DNA of 64,000 nt from Nocardiopsis flavescens (GTDB lineage: Bacteria; Actinomycetota; Actinomycetes; Streptosporangiales; Streptosporangiaceae), in the NCBI RefSeq assembly GCF_900141985.1, contig NZ_FQZK01000024.1, positions 1 through 64,000 of the forward strand. The letters run 5' to 3'. Position 1 is the first letter of the stretch; each line of letters begins with the position of its first letter. Both the position numbers and the translations under genes were made by a program. The notes beneath the pieces are model-generated. The model made no database searches. It saw only the letters and a program-made list of their open reading frames with translations, and was not told where the DNA came from. Below, one piece after another: positions 26,090-33,968 of the stretch.

Positions 26090-27352
26090 TCAGCCCAGGG
26101 GGAACATGCCCAGGCGCGCGTGGTACTCGCCCGCCAGGCGCTCGGTGTCACTGCCGACGTAGAGGCCGTCGGGCGTGGCGTGCAGCGCCTCCACGCCGTG
26201 CCCGCGGGAGCGGCCCGGGTTCCAGGCCAGGGCGCGGCCGGTGCGCGGGTCCAGGGCGGCGATGCCCTCCCGGGCGACCGAGCCCGGGCCCGGGTTGAGC
26301 GCGCCCTGCTCGTTGTCCATCCAGCGCTGGTGGCCGCCCGCGTACACCGCGGCCCCGGTCGCCTCGACCGCGTACAGCGAGTCGCCGCCGGTCTTGTTGA
26401 CCCAGGTGGGCTCGGCGTTCGCCGTGTCGTTGTTCTCGAACCGCACCACCGACTTGCACAGTCCGGGCTTGACCTGCGGACCGCCCCCCGTCACCAGCAC
26501 GAAGTAGGACCCGTCGGGCGCGAAGTCGATCTGGCGCATGTAGGTGTACACCCGCGAGTAGTCGCACTCCGGCTCGAAGGCCCGGGTGGACCACCGCGTC
26601 GGCTTCCCGGTCGCGGCGTCCAGCATCGCGATCTGGTACCGGTCCAGCCCGTCCACCTTGGTGAACGTCCCGTCGATCACCAGCCGCCGCCCGTCCGGGC
26701 TCAGCGCCAGGTCCTGCACCCGCAGGTTTCCGCGGCGCTGCTCGGCGACCTGCGGGGCGAACGCGGTGTCCACCGCACCGGTGACCGGGTCCAGCCTCGC
26801 CAGGGTCGGGCGCGCGGTCCCGCCGATCCCGGGGAAGGACCCGCCGACGTACAGCCGGGAGCCGTCGGTGGCCAGCCGGTTGGCGGACCCGCCGTCCAGC
26901 GTGGCCGTGAACGCCGCGACCCGCGAGCCGTCCGTCAGCCGCATCCGGGCCAGCCCGCGGGCGTCGGTGTCGTTGACCGTGCGGAAGGAGCCGCCGATGA
27001 CCACGGTGCCGTCGGGGCCCGGGACCACGGAGTTGACGGTCCCGTCCACCCGGGGGGAGAACTCGCGCAGGATCCGCCCGGTGCCGTGCTCGAACGCGAA
27101 GATGTTGGGCAGCCGGTGGGTGCGCCCTCCGTCGGCCTCGGCGACGGAGTCGAACTCCCCGGCGACGACGACGGTGTTCCCGACGCGCAGGATGTCCTTG
27201 ACCGCGCCGTCCAGGACGTGCGGCGTCCACTGGACCGGGCGCTCGCTGACCGCGGACCGGTGCGCGGTGTGGTCGGCGGCGGCGGGGGCCGCGGCCCCGA
27301 GCGGGACCAGCAGGGCCAGGCCCAGCGCCAGGGCGGTGAACTTCGGTTTCAC
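26090..27352 (-). CDS. Secreted delta-60-repeat beta-propeller protein
   Basis: 420 residues with a signal peptide (LALGLALLVPLGAAAPAAA). The mature part consists of repeated blades of the type VVVAGEFDSV, VVIGGSFRTVND, LYVGGSFPGIGG and LVIDGTFTKVDG, the delta-60/DUF5122 pattern of a seven-bladed propeller. Such proteins are exported and often wall- or matrix-associated; no enzyme residues are evident. The GTG start at 27352 has GAGGAGA about 9 nt upstream. Confidence 0.82.
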   Translation of the reverse strand: MKPKFTALALGLALLVPLGAAAPAAADHTAHRSAVSERPVQWTPHVLDGAVKDILRVGNTVVVAGEFDSVAEADGGRTHRLPNIFAFEHGTGRILREFSPRVDGTVNSVVPGPDGTVVIGGSFRTVNDTDARGLARMRLTDGSRVAAFTATLDGGSANRLATDGSRLYVGGSFPGIGGTARPTLARLDPVTGAVDTAFAPQVAEQRRGNLRVQDLALSPDGRRLVIDGTFTKVDGLDRYQIAMLDAATGKPTRWSTRAFEPECDYSRVYTYMRQIDFAPDGSYFVLVTGGGPQVKPGLCKSVVRFENNDTANAEPTWVNKTGGDSLYAVEATGAAVYAGGHQRWMDNEQGALNPGPGSVAREGIAALDPRTGRALAWNPGRSRGHGVEALHATPDGLYVGSDTERLAGEYHARLGMFPLG

Positions 27353-27500
27353 AGGACGTTCTCCTCGGTCGCGCGATGGGAGGGGACACGACCGATTCTT
27401 GCAAAGAGTCGCACCCTAATCACATACAGTAACCAAGGTGGCGCGGAAGGGTGCCCTCCCCGCGGCGCGGCGGCGCCGGGGCGGCCGTACTCTGGTGGGC

Positions 27501-28211
27501 ATGGCCCGCGCTGAACTCGACAAGAAGCCCCAGGACGTCGCGGCGATGTTCGACGGTATCGCCGACCGTTACGACCTCGTCAACGACGTCATCTCCCTCG
27601 GTCAGGACCGCGCCTGGCGCCGGGCGACCGTCAACGCCGTCGACGCCCACAGCGGTGAGCTGGTCCTGGACCTGGCCGCGGGCACCGGAACCTCCTCGGA
27701 GTCCTTCATCCGCAAGGGCGCCAGGGTGATCGCCTGCGACTTCTCGCTGGGCATGCTGTCCACGGGCGTGCGCCGCCGCGGGGGCGCGTCCCGGGGCGGG
27801 GTCACCTTCGTCGCGGGCGACGCGCTGCACCTGCCCTTCGCCGACGGGACCTTCGACGCGGTGACGGTCTCCTTCGGCCTGCGCAACGTGAACGACGTGG
27901 ACCTGGCCCTGCGCGAGCTGCTGCGGGTCACCAAGGTCGGCGGCCGTGTGGTGATCTGCGAGTTCAGTCACATCCCGGTCGGGTTCGTCGACCGCCTGTA
28001 CTCGACCTACCTGATGGCCGCCCTGCCCAAGATCGCGGGCGCGGTGTCCGGCAAGGGCGAGTCTTACGACTACCTGTCGGAGTCGATCATGGCCTGGCCC
28101 GCCCAGGCCGACCTGGCCCGGCACCTCCAGGACGCGGGCTGGTCCCGGGTGGCCTGGCGCAACCTGTCCTGCGGGATCGTCGCCCTCCATCGCGGCTTCC
28201 GCGAGCAGTAA
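27501..28211 (+). CDS. menG: Demethylmenaquinone methyltransferase
   Basis: Methylates demethylmenaquinone with SAM in the last common step of menaquinone synthesis (also called UbiE or MenH). 236 residues: MFDGIADRYDLVNDVISLG at the N-terminus, SAM motif I VLDLAAGTGTS (55-65), the family signature VSFGLRNV, and GGRVVICEFS. The ATG at 27501 has no Shine-Dalgarno, but TACTCT (27488-27493) lies 7 nt upstream, so the transcript is probably leaderless. It precedes the menaquinone reductase and nuo genes. Confidence 0.94.
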   Translation: MARAELDKKPQDVAAMFDGIADRYDLVNDVISLGQDRAWRRATVNAVDAHSGELVLDLAAGTGTSSESFIRKGARVIACDFSLGMLSTGVRRRGGASRGGVTFVAGDALHLPFADGTFDAVTVSFGLRNVNDVDLALRELLRVTKVGGRVVICEFSHIPVGFVDRLYSTYLMAALPKIAGAVSGKGESYDYLSESIMAWPAQADLARHLQDAGWSRVAWRNLSCGIVALHRGFREQ

Positions 28212-28265
28212 AACCGACATAAGGCGCTTTGTGTCAACTTCTTCTTAAATAGCTTCAAAGCTCGC

Positions 28266-28300
28266 AAAACCCGGAGAACTCCTGTGTTCTCCGGGTTTTT
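28266..28300 (+). terminator. Rho-independent terminator of menG
   Basis: A perfect 14-bp stem (28266-28279 with 28286-28299), a 6-nt loop and a run of five T at 28296-28300. It separates menG from the nuo operon promoter region. Confidence 0.93.
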
Positions 28301-28476
28301 GTTGTGCCCACTGTGGCGGGTGTGGTGATGAAAAGAGTGATGAGCTGCGTGCTTGTCGGCATGTGGTGTCTTTGGTGGCTCTCGTGTGCCTATGGGGCGA
28401 TTGAGAATGTTTCGCTCCGTATACCCCCCGGGGCTCGCAACCCGACGCGCAGGGGGCTAGACTGCCGAAAAGAAGC

Positions 28477-28494
28477 TTGTGAAGTGCTTCACAA
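28477..28494. promoter_or_regulatory. Rex (NADH/NAD+ sensor) operator upstream of nuo
   Basis: TTGTGAAGTGCTTCACAA fits the known Rex operator consensus of Streptomyces (TTGTGAA-N4-TTCACAA) at all fourteen defined positions. The symmetry extends by one base each side. Rex represses cyd, nuo and hem genes there when NADH is low. Its place here implies redox control of the prenyl reductase and complex I. The rex gene itself is not in the window. Confidence 0.88.
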
Positions 28495-28519
28495 GGGCAC
28501 GAGGGATGGGGCACATGAC

Positions 28520-28541
28520 CCTATGTCCGACATGACATAGG
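28520..28541. promoter_or_regulatory. Second inverted repeat downstream of the Rex site
   Basis: CCTATGTC and GACATAGG form perfect 8-nt arms around a 6-nt centre (CGACAT), 25 nt after the Rex operator. It may be a second operator or an early mRNA hairpin. I know no regulator with this consensus. Confidence 0.55.
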
Positions 28542-28720
28542 TCCCCAACCGTACAAAGCACGTGGTCACGGCCCCCGCACACAGAGCCACGCGGCGGACC
28601 GTAACCCCGGACACCCCGTAACACCGAGAGAACACGACACAGGACAGCCCCCCGTGAGCGGGTCGGAACCCCGCACAGGCCCGCCACGGTGCACCCGCGC
28701 GAGCAGTCGAGGACACACCC

Positions 28721-30037
28721 GTGAGCGAGACAGCCACCTCCTCTCCCGACCTCAGAGGCCGAGGCCGGGACCGCATCGAGTACGACGCCGACGTCATCGT
28801 CGTCGGCGCCGGACCGTCCGGCTCCACCACCGCCTACTACCTGGCCCAGGCCGGGCTGGACGTCCTCCTGCTGGAGAAGACCGCCTTCCCCCGGGAGAAG
28901 GTCTGCGGCGACGGCCTCACCCCCCGGGCGGTCAAGCAGCTCACCTCCATGGGCGTCACCTTCGAGGACGAGGGCTGGGTCAAGAACCACGGCCTGCGCA
29001 TCGTCGGCGCCGGCGCCCGCCTCGAACTCCCCTGGCCCGACCTGGCGGCCTACCCCGGGTTCGGGCTGGTGCGCACCCGCTTCGACTTCGACCAGATCCT
29101 GGTCGACCGCGCCGTGACCGCGGGCGCCAAGCTCCTGGAGCGCACCACCGTCACCGGCCCCCTCATGGACGAGCGCAGCAACCGCATCGTCGGGGTCCAG
29201 GCCAAGAACGCCGACCGCGAACCCGTGTCCTTCCGGGCGCCGCTGGTCGTCGCCGCCGACGGCAACTCCTCGCGCCTGTCCGTCGCCATGGGCATCCGCA
29301 AGCGCGACGACCGCCCCATGGGCGTGGCCGTGCGCACCTACTTCACCAGCCCCCGCCACGACGACGACTACCTGGAGTCCTGGCTGGAGCTGTGGGACAG
29401 GAGCGGCGACAAGGACGTGCTCCTGCCCGGCTACGGCTGGATCTTCGGCGTGGGCGACGGCACCAGCAACGTGGGCCTGGGCATCCTCAACTCCACCGCG
29501 TCCTTCCAGGACGTCGACTACCGCAAGCTGTTGCGGCGCTGGACCGACTCCATGCCGCCCGAGTGGGGCTTCACCGAGGAGAACCAGACCACCCCGATCC
29601 GCGGCGCCGCCCTGCCCATGGGCTTCAACCGCGTCCCGCACTACTCGCGCGGCCTCATGCTCGTCGGCGACGCGGGGGGCATGGTCAACCCCTTCAACGG
29701 CGAGGGCATCGCCTACGCCATGGAGGCGGGCAACATCGCCGCCGACGTGATCGTGCAGGCGCACGGGCGCACCACCCAGCAGACCCGCGAGCGCGCCCTG
29801 CTGCGCTACCCGCAGGTCCTCGCCGACACCTACGGCGGCTACTACACGCTGGGCCGCTACTTCGTGAAGATGATCGGCCAGCCCGAGTTCATGAAGTACG
29901 CCACCAAGTACGGCCTGCGCCAGCGCACCCTCATGAAGTTCGCGCTCAAGATGCTCGCCAACCTCACCGAACCCACGCAGGGCGACGCCATGGACCGGGT
30001 CATCAACGGCCTGTCCAAGATCGCCCCCGCGGCATAA
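28721..30037 (+). CDS. menJ: Geranylgeranyl-reductase-family flavoprotein, probably menaquinone reductase MenJ
   Basis: 438 residues: an N-terminal FAD motif DVIVVGAGPSGSTTAYYLA, a substrate/FAD segment FPREKVCGDGLTPRAVKQL, and a second FAD motif GLMLVGDAGGMVNPFNGEGIAYAME. The family reduces prenyl double bonds. In Mycobacterium, MenJ saturates one isoprene of menaquinone and lies near menG, the same context as here. A lipid-directed geranylgeranyl reductase cannot be excluded. GAGGAC lies 8 nt before the GTG; first gene of the nuo transcription unit. Confidence 0.85.
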   Translation: MSETATSSPDLRGRGRDRIEYDADVIVVGAGPSGSTTAYYLAQAGLDVLLLEKTAFPREKVCGDGLTPRAVKQLTSMGVTFEDEGWVKNHGLRIVGAGARLELPWPDLAAYPGFGLVRTRFDFDQILVDRAVTAGAKLLERTTVTGPLMDERSNRIVGVQAKNADREPVSFRAPLVVAADGNSSRLSVAMGIRKRDDRPMGVAVRTYFTSPRHDDDYLESWLELWDRSGDKDVLLPGYGWIFGVGDGTSNVGLGILNSTASFQDVDYRKLLRRWTDSMPPEWGFTEENQTTPIRGAALPMGFNRVPHYSRGLMLVGDAGGMVNPFNGEGIAYAMEAGNIAADVIVQAHGRTTQQTRERALLRYPQVLADTYGGYYTLGRYFVKMIGQPEFMKYATKYGLRQRTLMKFALKMLANLTEPTQGDAMDRVINGLSKIAPAA

Positions 30038-30174
30038 GCGGCCCCGCACCCCGGTGCGGCCGCCCGCAGCCGTGACCGGGGCCGGGACGGATCAGAGAAG
30101 AGCCCGCACAAGTGAAAGCAATCACAAGCGCGACGCCCCGCGCCCGCGCCGACCAGCCGGAAGGAGGGTGACCG

Positions 30175-30534
30175 GTGGAGCTCTACACACCGATCTTCGT
30201 GCTCGGCGGAATCGGCGCCGCGTTCGTCGTGGTGTCCATGGTCGCCGGGGCGCTGCTGGGACCCAAGCGCTACAACCGAGCCAAGATGCAGGCCTACGAG
30301 TGCGGTATCGAGCCCACTCCGCAGCCCGCCGGCGGCGGCCGTTTCACCGTCAAGTACTACCTGACGGCGATGATGTTCATCGTCTTCGACATCGAGATCA
30401 TCTTCCTCATCCCCTGGGCCGTGCACTTCGACGCCCTCGGCTGGTTCGGACTGGTCGCGATCGTCCTCTTCCTGGTGAACGTCTCCATCGCCTACGCCTA
30501 CGAGTGGCGCCGCGGGGGCCTGGAATGGGACTGA
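30175..30534 (+). CDS. nuoA: NADH-quinone oxidoreductase subunit A
   Basis: Membrane subunit at the interface of the arms of complex I. 119 residues, three helices, with the quinone-site loop MQAYECGIEPTP (Cys exposed) and FDIEIIFLIPWA. GGAAGGAGG lies just before the GTG start. First of fourteen nuo genes in the standard order A to N. Confidence 0.95.
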   Translation: MELYTPIFVLGGIGAAFVVVSMVAGALLGPKRYNRAKMQAYECGIEPTPQPAGGGRFTVKYYLTAMMFIVFDIEIIFLIPWAVHFDALGWFGLVAIVLFLVNVSIAYAYEWRRGGLEWD

Positions 30535-30598
30535 CCCCGCGACCCCCCGCACCCCGCGTCCGCACCCCGCAGCCCCGCCCGGAGGAGGTCCGCAGCTG

Positions 30599-31144
30599 AT
30601 GGGACTCGAAGAGAAACTGCCCAGCGGTGTCCTGCTCGGAACCGTCGAACAGGTCGTCGGGCTCGCCCGCAAGAGCTCGATGTGGCCGGCCACCTTCGGC
30701 CTGGCCTGCTGCGCCATCGAGATGATGGCCGTCGGCGGCCCCCACTACGACCTGGCCCGGTTCGGCATGGAGAAGTTCGGCGCCACGCCGCGCCAGGCCG
30801 ACCTCATGGTCGTCGCCGGGCGGGTGAGCCAGAAGATGGCCCCCGTCCTGCGCCAGATCTACGACCAGATGCCCGAGCCCAAGTGGGTCATCGCGATGGG
30901 CGTGTGCGCCTCCAGCGGCGGCATGTTCAACAACTACGCGATCGTGCAGGGCGTGGACCACATCGTCCCGGTCGACATCTACCTGCCGGGCTGCCCGCCC
31001 CGCCCCGAGATGTTCCTGGACGCGGTGCTCAAGCTGCACGACAAGGTGCAGAACACCAAGCTCGGCGCGCACCGCGAGCAGGAGATCACCGAGACCGAGG
31101 AGCGCATGCTCCGCCGGTCGCTTCCCCTGGTGAGCAAGGACTGA
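30599..31144 (+). CDS. nuoB: NADH-quinone oxidoreductase subunit B
   Basis: Carries the terminal [4Fe-4S] cluster N2, which passes electrons to menaquinone. 181 residues with the tandem cysteines C37-C38 and C103 and C132 (GVCASSGG; YLPGCPPRP). GGAGGAGG precedes the ATG. Confidence 0.97.
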   Translation: MGLEEKLPSGVLLGTVEQVVGLARKSSMWPATFGLACCAIEMMAVGGPHYDLARFGMEKFGATPRQADLMVVAGRVSQKMAPVLRQIYDQMPEPKWVIAMGVCASSGGMFNNYAIVQGVDHIVPVDIYLPGCPPRPEMFLDAVLKLHDKVQNTKLGAHREQEITETEERMLRRSLPLVSKD

Positions 31145-31145
31145 C

Positions 31146-31886
31146 ATGAGTACCGACAACGAGCGCGAACGCGACGAGGAGGCCGCGCGCCTCCCCGACC
31201 GGATGGGCGAGGAGCGCCTGGCCGCGCCGATCAAGCGCACCGGCATGTTCGGCACGGGCACCTCCGGGGACACCTCCGGGTTCGGGCTGCTCCAGGTGCG
31301 GGGGAGCGCTCCCGTCTCCTCGCAGCGGCCGTTCACCGACCCGGACGACCCGCGCACCGCCGACTTCGACCGCGTGGCCGACGACCTGGAGGCCGCCCTG
31401 GGCGACTCCGCCGGGGCCGTGGAGCGGGTGGAGGTCTCCCACGGGGAGATCACCTTCCACGTGCTCCGCGAGGCGCTGCCGGAACTGGCCCGCGTCCTGC
31501 GCGACGACCCGGCCCTGCGCTACGAGCTGTGCCTGGGCGTGACCGGCGTCCACTTCCCCGACCGGGAGGGGCGCGAGCTGCACGCGGTCTACCAGTTCCG
31601 CTCGATCACGCACAACAGCGAGATCCGGGTGACCACCACCTGCCCGGACACGGACCGGCACATCCCGTCGATCGTGGCGGTCTACCCGACCAACGACTGG
31701 CACGAGCGCGAGGCCTGGGACTTCTTCGGCATCGTCTTCGACGGCCACCCGGCCCTCACCCGCATCCAGATGCCCGACGACTGGCACGGCCACCCCCAGC
31801 GCAAGGACTACCCGCTGGGCGGCATCCCCGTCGAGTACCGGGGCGCCACCGTGCCCCCGCCCGACCAGCGGAGGTCGTACACATGA
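31146..31886 (+). CDS. nuoC: NADH-quinone oxidoreductase subunit C
   Basis: Hydrophilic subunit of the connecting module. 246 residues; the first 80 are a charged, poorly conserved extension, then the 30-kDa domain with WHEREAWDFFGI, followed by MPDDWHGHPQRKDYPLGG. Starts 1 nt after the nuoB stop. Its stop overlaps a 13-codon reading frame that leads to nuoD. Confidence 0.96.
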   Translation: MSTDNERERDEEAARLPDRMGEERLAAPIKRTGMFGTGTSGDTSGFGLLQVRGSAPVSSQRPFTDPDDPRTADFDRVADDLEAALGDSAGAVERVEVSHGEITFHVLREALPELARVLRDDPALRYELCLGVTGVHFPDREGRELHAVYQFRSITHNSEIRVTTTCPDTDRHIPSIVAVYPTNDWHEREAWDFFGIVFDGHPALTRIQMPDDWHGHPQRKDYPLGGIPVEYRGATVPPPDQRRSYT

Positions 31887-31924
31887 CCAGGTTCGGCACC
31901 CTTCGGAAGGGGGGCACGGCATGA
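31883..31924 (+). CDS. 13-codon minicistron bridging nuoC and nuoD
   Basis: The ATG overlaps the nuoC stop (ATGA), and the stop overlaps the nuoD start (ATGA) in the same way. It encodes MTRFGTLRKGGTA. GGAGG lies about 8 nt before it, and AAGGGGGG lies inside it as the nuoD ribosome site. It could keep ribosomes moving from nuoC to nuoD; the peptide itself may have no role. Chance is possible. Confidence 0.35.
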   Translation: MTRFGTLRKGGTA

Positions 31925-33216
31925 CCGTCACCGAGGACTACATCGACGCCTCCGGCGGCGACTGGGACGACGTCATCGAGAAGGCGCAGGCCACCAGCGC
32001 CGAGCGCCTCGTCGTCAACATGGGGCCCCAGCACCCGTCCACCCACGGCGTGCTCCGCCTCATCCTCACCCTGGACGGCGAGACCTGCACCGAGGCCCGG
32101 GTCGCCATCGGCTACCTGCACACGGGCATCGAGAAGAACATGGAGTTCCGGACGTGGACGCAGGGCACCACGTTCGTGACCCGCATGGACTACCTGACGC
32201 CGCTCTTCAATGAGACGGCGTACTGCCTGGCGGTCGAGAAGCTGCTGGGCGTCGAGGACCGCATCCCGGACCGCGCCAGCGTCATCCGCGTGATGATGAT
32301 GGAGCTCAACCGGATGGCCTCGCACTTCGTGGCGATGGCGACGTTCGGCATGGAGCTGGGCGCGACCACCGTCATGACCAACGGGTTCCGCGAGCGCGAG
32401 ATGATCCTGGACGTCTTCGAGCTGGTCACCGGGCTGCGGATGAACCACGCCTACGTCCGTCCCGGCGGGGTCGCCCAGGACCTGCCGCCCGGCGCGGTCG
32501 GCAAGGTCCGGGAGCTGCTCAAGGAGATGCCCGAGCGCATCAAGGTCATGCGCAAGCTCCTCGACGAGAACCCCGTCTACCTGGCCCGCACCAAGGACGT
32601 CGCCTACCTCAACCTGCCCGGCTGCATGGCCCTGGGCGTCACCGGGCCGCTGCTGCGGGCCTCGGGGCTGGCGTACGACCTGCGCAAGGCCAAGCCGTAC
32701 TGCGGCTACGAGGGCTACGAGTTCGACGTCCCGGTCTCCGACGGCGGCGACGTGTACGCCCGCTACCGGGTGCGCATCGCCGAGATGGAGGAGAGCCTCA
32801 AGATCATCGAGCAGTGCCTGGACAAGCTGGCCCCGGGCCCGGTGATGATCGAGGACGCCAAGATCGGCTGGCCCGCCAAGCTGGCCCTGGGGCCCGACGG
32901 CATGGGCAACTCGCCCGACCACATCGCGCACATCATGAGCAGTTCCATGGAAGCGCTGATCCACCACTTCAAGCTGGTCACCGAGGGCTTCCGGGTCCCG
33001 GCCGGCCAGGCCTACACGGCCGTCGAGAGCGCCAAGGGCGAGCTCGGCTGCTACGCGGTCAGCGACGGGGGGACCCGCCCCTACCGCGTGCACTTCCGGG
33101 ACCCGTCCTTCACCCACCTCCAGGCCGTCGCCGCCATGTGCGAGGGCGGCACGGTGGCGGACGTGATCGCGGCCGTGGCCAGTATCGACCCGGTGATGGG
33201 AGGCGTGGACCGGTGA
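31921..33216 (+). CDS. nuoD: NADH-quinone oxidoreductase subunit D
   Basis: Forms the quinone pocket with NuoB. 431 residues with the conserved NMGPQHPSTHGVLRL (quinone-binding His), GYLHTGIEKNME, RMDYLTPLFNE and the C-terminal YRVHFRDPSF. Overlaps nuoE by 4 nt. Confidence 0.97.
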   Translation: MTVTEDYIDASGGDWDDVIEKAQATSAERLVVNMGPQHPSTHGVLRLILTLDGETCTEARVAIGYLHTGIEKNMEFRTWTQGTTFVTRMDYLTPLFNETAYCLAVEKLLGVEDRIPDRASVIRVMMMELNRMASHFVAMATFGMELGATTVMTNGFREREMILDVFELVTGLRMNHAYVRPGGVAQDLPPGAVGKVRELLKEMPERIKVMRKLLDENPVYLARTKDVAYLNLPGCMALGVTGPLLRASGLAYDLRKAKPYCGYEGYEFDVPVSDGGDVYARYRVRIAEMEESLKIIEQCLDKLAPGPVMIEDAKIGWPAKLALGPDGMGNSPDHIAHIMSSSMEALIHHFKLVTEGFRVPAGQAYTAVESAKGELGCYAVSDGGTRPYRVHFRDPSFTHLQAVAAMCEGGTVADVIAAVASIDPVMGGVDR

Positions 33217-33968
33217 GCGGACACGACCACGACCACGACCACGGCGCGCCCGCGATCCCGGAGGGGACCGACGCGTTCCCCGCCGAGGTCGTCGCGCGCC
33301 TGGAGCAGGACGCCAAGGAGATCATCGGCCGCTACCCGCGGCCCCGGTCCTCGCTGCTGCCGCTGCTGCACCTGGTGCAGTCGGAGGAGGGCCACGTCAG
33401 CCGGGCCGGGATGCGCTTCTGCGCCGACCAGCTCGGCATCACCCTCGCCGAGGTGAACGCGGTCGCCACGTTCTACACCATGTACCGCCGCCGCCCCGGC
33501 GGCGACTACCAGGTGGGGGTGTGCACCAACACCCTGTGCGCCGTGATGGGCGGGGACGAGATCTTCGCCGCGCTCAAGGAGCACCTGGACGTCGGCAACA
33601 ACGAGACCACCGAGGACGGCAAGGTCACGCTGGAGCACGTCGAGTGCAACGCGGCCTGCGACTTCGCGCCGGTCGTGATGGTCAACTGGGAGTTCTTCGA
33701 CAACCAGACCCCCGACTCGGCCAAGCGGCTCGTGGACGACCTGCGGCTGGGCAACGACGTCGCGCCCACCCGCGGCCCGGCGAGCCTGTGCACCTGGAAG
33801 CAGGCCTCCCGCGTGCTGGCCGGGTTCGACGACGGGCGCGCCGGAGAGGGAGTGCAGGCCGCCGGCCCCTCGCTCGCCGGACTCACCGTCGCCCGGGAAC
33901 GCGGCTGGACCGCGCCCGACCCGGCGAACCTCCCCCGTCCCGCCCAGGGTGAGGAGGAGACCGAATGA
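33213..33968 (+). CDS. nuoE: NADH-quinone oxidoreductase subunit E
   Basis: Holds the [2Fe-2S] cluster N1a of the NADH dehydrogenase module. 251 residues with ligands C104, C109, C145 and C149. The N-terminus is His/Asp-rich (HDHDHDH) and the C-terminus has a 70-residue extension after the cluster domain. The GTG overlaps the nuoD stop. Confidence 0.95.
   Translation: MSGHDHDHDHGAPAIPEGTDAFPAEVVARLEQDAKEIIGRYPRPRSSLLPLLHLVQSEEGHVSRAGMRFCADQLGITLAEVNAVATFYTMYRRRPGGDYQVGVCTNTLCAVMGGDEIFAALKEHLDVGNNETTEDGKVTLEHVECNAACDFAPVVMVNWEFFDNQTPDSAKRLVDDLRLGNDVAPTRGPASLCTWKQASRVLAGFDDGRAGEGVQAAGPSLAGLTVARERGWTAPDPANLPRPAQGEEETE

Larger units (their letters stand above)
28301..28720 (+). promoter_or_regulatory. 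Promoter and leader region of the menJ-nuo operon
   Basis: 420 bp without a convincing gene and with lower GC than its flanks. It holds the Rex-type operator (28477-28494) and a second inverted repeat (28520-28541), then about 180 bp of leader before the GTG of menJ. A short open frame (28304-28540) runs through it but lacks a ribosome site and conserved features. Confidence 0.6.

Noticed and set aside
28304..28540. 78-codon frame with a signal-peptide-like start
   Set aside because: No ribosome site; it runs through the Rex operator and second palindrome, and the rest of the translation is not protein-like.
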